Part shown: positions 41,857-45,681 of the stretch, piece after piece
Layout: every line of letters begins with the position of its first letter
Numbering within the stretch: position 1 is the stretch's first letter
Assembly (NCBI GenBank): GCA_902633515.1
Contig: CACPGB010000003.1
Span: 1 to 45,681, forward strand
Origin: an uncultured Pelagibacteraceae bacterium
Lineage (GTDB): Bacteria; Pseudomonadota; Alphaproteobacteria; Pelagibacterales; Pelagibacteraceae
DNA length: 45,681 nt
Reading direction: 5' to 3'
The notes under the pieces: generated by a model
Databases searched by the model: none
What the model saw: the letters and a program-made list of their open reading frames with translations, nothing else
What the model was told of the DNA's origin: nothing
Made by a program: the position numbers and the translations under genes

Positions 41857-42042
41857 TTAACTCTTCATATAGTAAATTATTATAAAGCCTAACACTGCAA
41901 AGATTAATCCGCCCGATCTTAATTGACTATCTTTTATAAGCTCTAGTTTCTTTAGCATACTTTTCATTTTTGATGGAAATATGGCATATAAAATACCTTC
42001 AATAAACAAGAACAGACCAAATGCAATGATCAATTCCTTCAT
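41857..42042 (-). CDS. Small DUF2065-like membrane protein
   Basis: 61 aa, two hydrophobic segments (AFGLFLFIEGILYAIFPSKMKSML; LRSGGLIFAVLGFIIIYY); next to hflC as commonly seen. Confidence 0.75.
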   Translation of the reverse strand: MKELIIAFGLFLFIEGILYAIFPSKMKSMLKKLELIKDSQLRSGGLIFAVLGFIIIYYMKS

Positions 42043-42048
42043 TGATTA

Positions 42049-42918
42049 TTATTGTGATTTAGGTTTTATATTTCCAAAAAATTTAAAGAACTCACTATCA
42101 GGAGATAAGATCAAAGATGTCTCTCCACCAATTAATGCTTTTTCATAAGCTTGCATTGCTCTATAAAATGCAAAAAATTCTGGATCTTGACCAAAAGCGC
42201 TAGCAAAAATATTATTTCTTTTACCATCCCCTTCTCCTTTCATGATCTCAGACTTCTTTTGCGCATCTGCAAGAATAACTGTTACTTCTTTATCTGCAGT
42301 TGAGGTAATAGTGACTGCCATCTCAGCACCCTTTGCTCTAAATTCTTTTGCTTCCCTCTCCCTCTCTGTTTGCATTCTTCTAAAAATTGCATCACTATTT
42401 GCTTGGGGTAAATCTGCTCTTTTTATTCTAACATCAACAATTTCAATTCCAAAGTTTTGTGCTTCGTTATTTACACCTTCTTGTATTAATGCCATTTGTT
42501 TTGTTCTATCTTCTGATAAAAGTGTCTGTAGTTCTTGTTGACCTAAAACGTTTCTTATTCTTGAATTTATGATTGTTGCTAATCTAGACCTTGCAACTCT
42601 CTCGTTTCCAACAGAAATATAAAACTTTAGTGGATCTACAATTTGAAATCTTGCAAAAGCATCCACAATTAATCTTTTTTGATCTGATGCAATTACCTCT
42701 TCTGGCGGAGTATCTAAATTTAAAATTCTTTTATCTAAAAATACTACGTTCTGAATAAACGGTAATTTAAAGTTTAACCCAGGTTTTAAAAGTATTCTTT
42801 TTGGATCACCGAATTGGAGTACAATTGCTTGATTTACCTCTTTAACAATGAAAATTGAAAAGAATAATGTTGCAGCGGTTAAAACAATTAATCCTGCTAT
42901 AATTTTTCCAGCTTTCAT
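42049..42918 (-). CDS. hflC: HflC (SPFH-domain modulator of FtsH)
   Basis: QAIVLQFGDPKRILLKPGLNFKLPFIQNVVFLDKRILNLDTPPEEV; follows hflK. Confidence 0.94.
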   Translation of the reverse strand: MKAGKIIAGLIVLTAATLFFSIFIVKEVNQAIVLQFGDPKRILLKPGLNFKLPFIQNVVFLDKRILNLDTPPEEVIASDQKRLIVDAFARFQIVDPLKFYISVGNERVARSRLATIINSRIRNVLGQQELQTLLSEDRTKQMALIQEGVNNEAQNFGIEIVDVRIKRADLPQANSDAIFRRMQTEREREAKEFRAKGAEMAVTITSTADKEVTVILADAQKKSEIMKGEGDGKRNNIFASAFGQDPEFFAFYRAMQAYEKALIGGETSLILSPDSEFFKFFGNIKPKSQ

Positions 42919-42919
42919 T

Positions 42920-44029
42920 TTAATTAGTCACTTTCTTTTTTAATTCAGGCAATGGTAAATATGGTACAACACCTGATCCTGCATTTTTCTCTATAATCAC
43001 TTTATCAATATCAGCTAGCACCTTTTCCATTGTTTCTAAATACATTCTTTCTTGTGTAACAGATTTTGCATTTTTATATTCATTATAAATTGCTAAGAAC
43101 CTACTTGCCTCACCTTCGGCTTTCGCTACAACTTCCTTTTTGTAAGCTTCGGCAGCTTGAAGAATTCTTGCAGCTTCACCTCTCGCTCTCGGAATCACAT
43201 CATTAGCATATGCTTCAGCTTCGTTTTTAGATCTTTCCATATCGGCTCTAGCAGCTTGTACATCTCGGAATGCATCGATTACTTGATCCGGTGGATCAGC
43301 TTTTTGTGTTTGTACTTGAGTTATCTGTATTCCTGAAGTGTATTCATCTAAAATTTTTTGGATTATTTCTTGGGTATCTGTCTCAATTACTGATCTTCCT
43401 TCTGTAAGAATCGGTTGAATATCTGATCTTGCGATTACCTCTCTCATTGCAGTTTCTGCTGCCGCTTTTACTGTTCCCTCGGGATCTTGAATTTTAAATA
43501 GAAAATTCCCTGCATCTTTAATTACCCAAAATACTGAAAAATCGATGTTTACGATATTTTCATCACCTGTAAGCATAAGGCTTTCCTGAGGTACATCTGC
43601 TACGCCTCCTGATGATGAGGAAAAACCACTATCTCTCTCAGATCTAAATCCAATATCTATTCTATTAACTTTTGTTACTTTTGGTGTCAGAACAGATTCT
43701 ACTGGAAAAGGGATATGATAATTCAAACCCGGTTGAGTTGTTTTTACAAATTTACCAAATCTTAAAACAACCCCTTGCTCATCAGGAAGAACTCTATAAA
43801 GTCCGCTAGCTAACCATACAAATCCTAAAATTATTAGTACCAAAACAGCTTGTTTTCCCCCAGATGAACTTCCACCTGGTAAAAATTTTTTAATCTTTTC
43901 CTGAAACTCTTTTATTATTTTATCAACGTCTGGTGGTCTAGGACCTCTTCCAGATCCATTGCCACTTCCACCTCCACCTGGAGGTGCTCCCCATGGACTT
44001 CCACCTCTTTGCTGAAAATCATCTGACAT
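42920..44029 (-). CDS. hflK: HflK (SPFH-domain modulator of FtsH)
   Basis: Gly-rich N-terminus SPWGAPPGGGGSGNGSGRGPRPPDVD; EQGVVLRFGKFVKTTQPGLNYHIPFPVE. Confidence 0.95.
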   Translation of the reverse strand: MSDDFQQRGGSPWGAPPGGGGSGNGSGRGPRPPDVDKIIKEFQEKIKKFLPGGSSSGGKQAVLVLIILGFVWLASGLYRVLPDEQGVVLRFGKFVKTTQPGLNYHIPFPVESVLTPKVTKVNRIDIGFRSERDSGFSSSSGGVADVPQESLMLTGDENIVNIDFSVFWVIKDAGNFLFKIQDPEGTVKAAAETAMREVIARSDIQPILTEGRSVIETDTQEIIQKILDEYTSGIQITQVQTQKADPPDQVIDAFRDVQAARADMERSKNEAEAYANDVIPRARGEAARILQAAEAYKKEVVAKAEGEASRFLAIYNEYKNAKSVTQERMYLETMEKVLADIDKVIIEKNAGSGVVPYLPLPELKKKVTN

Positions 44030-44080
44030 ATGGCAATCTATATAATGTCTTTATTTGGAAAAACAAGTTAAGATCCATTT

Positions 44081-44905
44081 ATGTCTAAAGAAAAACCAGA
44101 ATTAAGTGACGCAATGCCTGCTAAAATGAGTAGAAAAACACCCGAGAAAAATCCAATTAAAGGCACTAAATTTACTATAGCAATTTCTAGTGCAAAAGGA
44201 GGTGTTGGAAAATCAACCTTTGCAACAAACTTAGCCTTAGCATTAAAAAATAGAGGATGTAAAGTTGGGATATTAGATGCAGATATTTATGGGCCATCCA
44301 TACCTAAAATGTTAGGAATTAATGAAAAACCAAAAAGTGATGGTCAAAAACTAGAGCCGGTAATTAAGTATGACATCCAATGTATGTCAATTGGTTTTTT
44401 AACAGATGAACAAACACCTATGATTTGGCGAGGACCGATGGTGACTAGTGCGATTAAAACATTTACTCAAAAAGTTAATTGGAAAAATTTAGATTTTATA
44501 ATTGTGGATATGCCTCCAGGCACTGGTGATACTCAATTAACTTTTTCTCAAGATATCAAAATTGATGGTGCAATTATAGTATCTACACCACAAGAAGTAG
44601 CTCTATTGGATGTGATAAGAGGAATTAAAATGTTTGATAAGCTTGGAGTCAAGATTTTAGGCTTAGTTGATAACATGAGTTTTTTTATTGGAGAGGATGC
44701 AAAAAAATATAAGATATTTGGTGAAGGTGGCGTAAAAAAAACTGCTGAAAAGTTCCAAAAAGAATTTCTTGGGGAAGTTCCTATTAGTCCTGAAGTTGGA
44801 AAGTTTGGAGATGAGGGAAAGCCTATTGTAGAATCTGATATCGATCACGAAATTTCAAAAATATATTTAAATTTTGCTGATAAAATTAAATCAACTTATC
44901 TTTAA
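44081..44905 (+). CDS. mrp: Mrp/NBP35-family Fe-S cluster carrier ATPase
   Basis: [64 protein letters not shown]. Confidence 0.93.
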   Translation: MSKEKPELSDAMPAKMSRKTPEKNPIKGTKFTIAISSAKGGVGKSTFATNLALALKNRGCKVGILDADIYGPSIPKMLGINEKPKSDGQKLEPVIKYDIQCMSIGFLTDEQTPMIWRGPMVTSAIKTFTQKVNWKNLDFIIVDMPPGTGDTQLTFSQDIKIDGAIIVSTPQEVALLDVIRGIKMFDKLGVKILGLVDNMSFFIGEDAKKYKIFGEGGVKKTAEKFQKEFLGEVPISPEVGKFGDEGKPIVESDIDHEISKIYLNFADKIKSTYL

Positions 44906-45681
44906 AATCAAAAGCAGTCATTAGTTCATTCCACTCTCGCTTGGAAAGACCTGAGCTATCTGCATCAACTTTTTCACCTTTAATCAACTTTTGAATAATT
45001 AATTTTCCTTTAGCAGAAACTTCTGTTCCACCAACCCTATAGTCCATGAATGCATCATAAGTAATTGGAACCCACTTTTTGACTGTTTCTAACATTATAT
45101 CGGCATAAACTCTTATCTCATACTGGGCGTGACTATCAGCCCTCAATCTTAAAAAATTCATTAAGTTGAGTAAATCTGTTTTCCAATACCACTGGGTATA
45201 AGTATTCAGAGTTAAATTCATTCTTGCAAGCTCACGTGCCAAACCTTTCTTGTTTTCATCAATAGTTGATCCATCAAATCTCTCATTAAGCATCATTTCG
45301 TAGTTATCATAAGTTCTTTCAGCGTCATTTTTTAAAAGTTCCAAAACTTCTATTGCCTGCTCTCCCTCAATAACATCACCTCTTCCTTGTCTGTTACTTG
45401 AAGACTGAGCAGCCAAATTTTCTGCTGTGGGTAAATAGAATTCTTTATCTAAAATTGAATATCTGGCAGAATATTCATTTACATTTGCTGTTCTGTGTCT
45501 AATCCATTGTCGAGCAATAAATATCGGAAGCTTAACATGGTATTTTATTTCACACATTTCAAATGGAGTACTATGCCAATGTCTCATCAAATACTTAATA
45601 AGTCCAGCATCAGTCGAAACTTGCTTGGTTCCTTTTCCATATGATACTCTTGCTGACTGTACTATTGATGTATCATCACCC
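44886..45681 (-). CDS. thyX: Flavin-dependent thymidylate synthase ThyX, N-terminus cut by window edge
   Basis: ThyX signature [11 protein letters not shown] (RHRX7S); frame stays open upstream of the listed ORF start to the window end ([42 protein letters not shown]...). Confidence 0.95.
   Translation of the reverse strand, partial: GDDTSIVQSARVSYGKGTKQVSTDAGLIKYLMRHWHSTPFEMCEIKYHVKLPIFIARQWIRHRTANVNEYSARYSILDKEFYLPTAENLAAQSSSNRQGRGDVIEGEQAIEVLELLKNDAERTYDNYEMMLNERFDGSTIDENKKGLARELARMNLTLNTYTQWYWKTDLLNLMNFLRLRADSHAQYEIRVYADIMLETVKKWVPITYDAFMDYRVGGTEVSAKGKLIIQKLIKGEKVDADSSGLSKREWNELMTAFDFKDKLI

Noticed and set aside
44886-45681. ThyX (instead of ThyA) as an anomaly
   Set aside because: ThyX is common in many bacteria including low-GC alphaproteobacteria; the signature RHRX7S is intact.

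Overview
AT-rich window (GC visibly about 30%) from a low-GC alphaproteobacterium. It looks SAR11/Pelagibacterales-like by gene content and compactness, but lineage is inferred, not searched. Nearly every gene is on the minus strand. Left end: partial ammonium transporter (amtB). Positions ~0.7-24 kb hold an almost complete type IV pilus (T4P) island: two tandem pilins, pilC, pilB, a lipoprotein secretin, pilP, pilO, a pilM-pilN fusion, a GTG-start prepilin peptidase, a very large PilY1-like adhesin with a vWA motif, a small unknown secreted protein, minor pilins PilX/W/V/FimT, and pilT. Embedded in it are the parts of a partner-switching regulatory system: two tandem STAS anti-anti-sigma-like proteins, an RsbW-like HATPase, and a GAF+SpoIIE/PP2C phosphatase. 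No sigma factor is present. The rest is mostly housekeeping: msrB, a histone-deacetylase family protein, a D-2-hydroxyacid dehydrogenase, an EamA transporter, a DadA-like oxidase, rodA-mrdA-mreDCB, leuA-ilvC-ilvH-ilvB, miaA, degP/DO, hflCK, mrp and partial thyX. The most unusual signal is the ~560-bp non-coding region upstream of pilMN (11032-11591). It carries eight copies of the 11-12 bp motif CTCTAACACAA(A), four in one orientation followed by four in the other, often spaced ~21-22 bp. The innermost pair forms a perfect 13-bp stem. The adjacent PilM-PilN fusion has an extra N-terminal domain resembling the arm-type DNA-binding domain of tyrosine recombinases. A DNA-sensing or self-regulating T4P control circuit is therefore a testable hypothesis.
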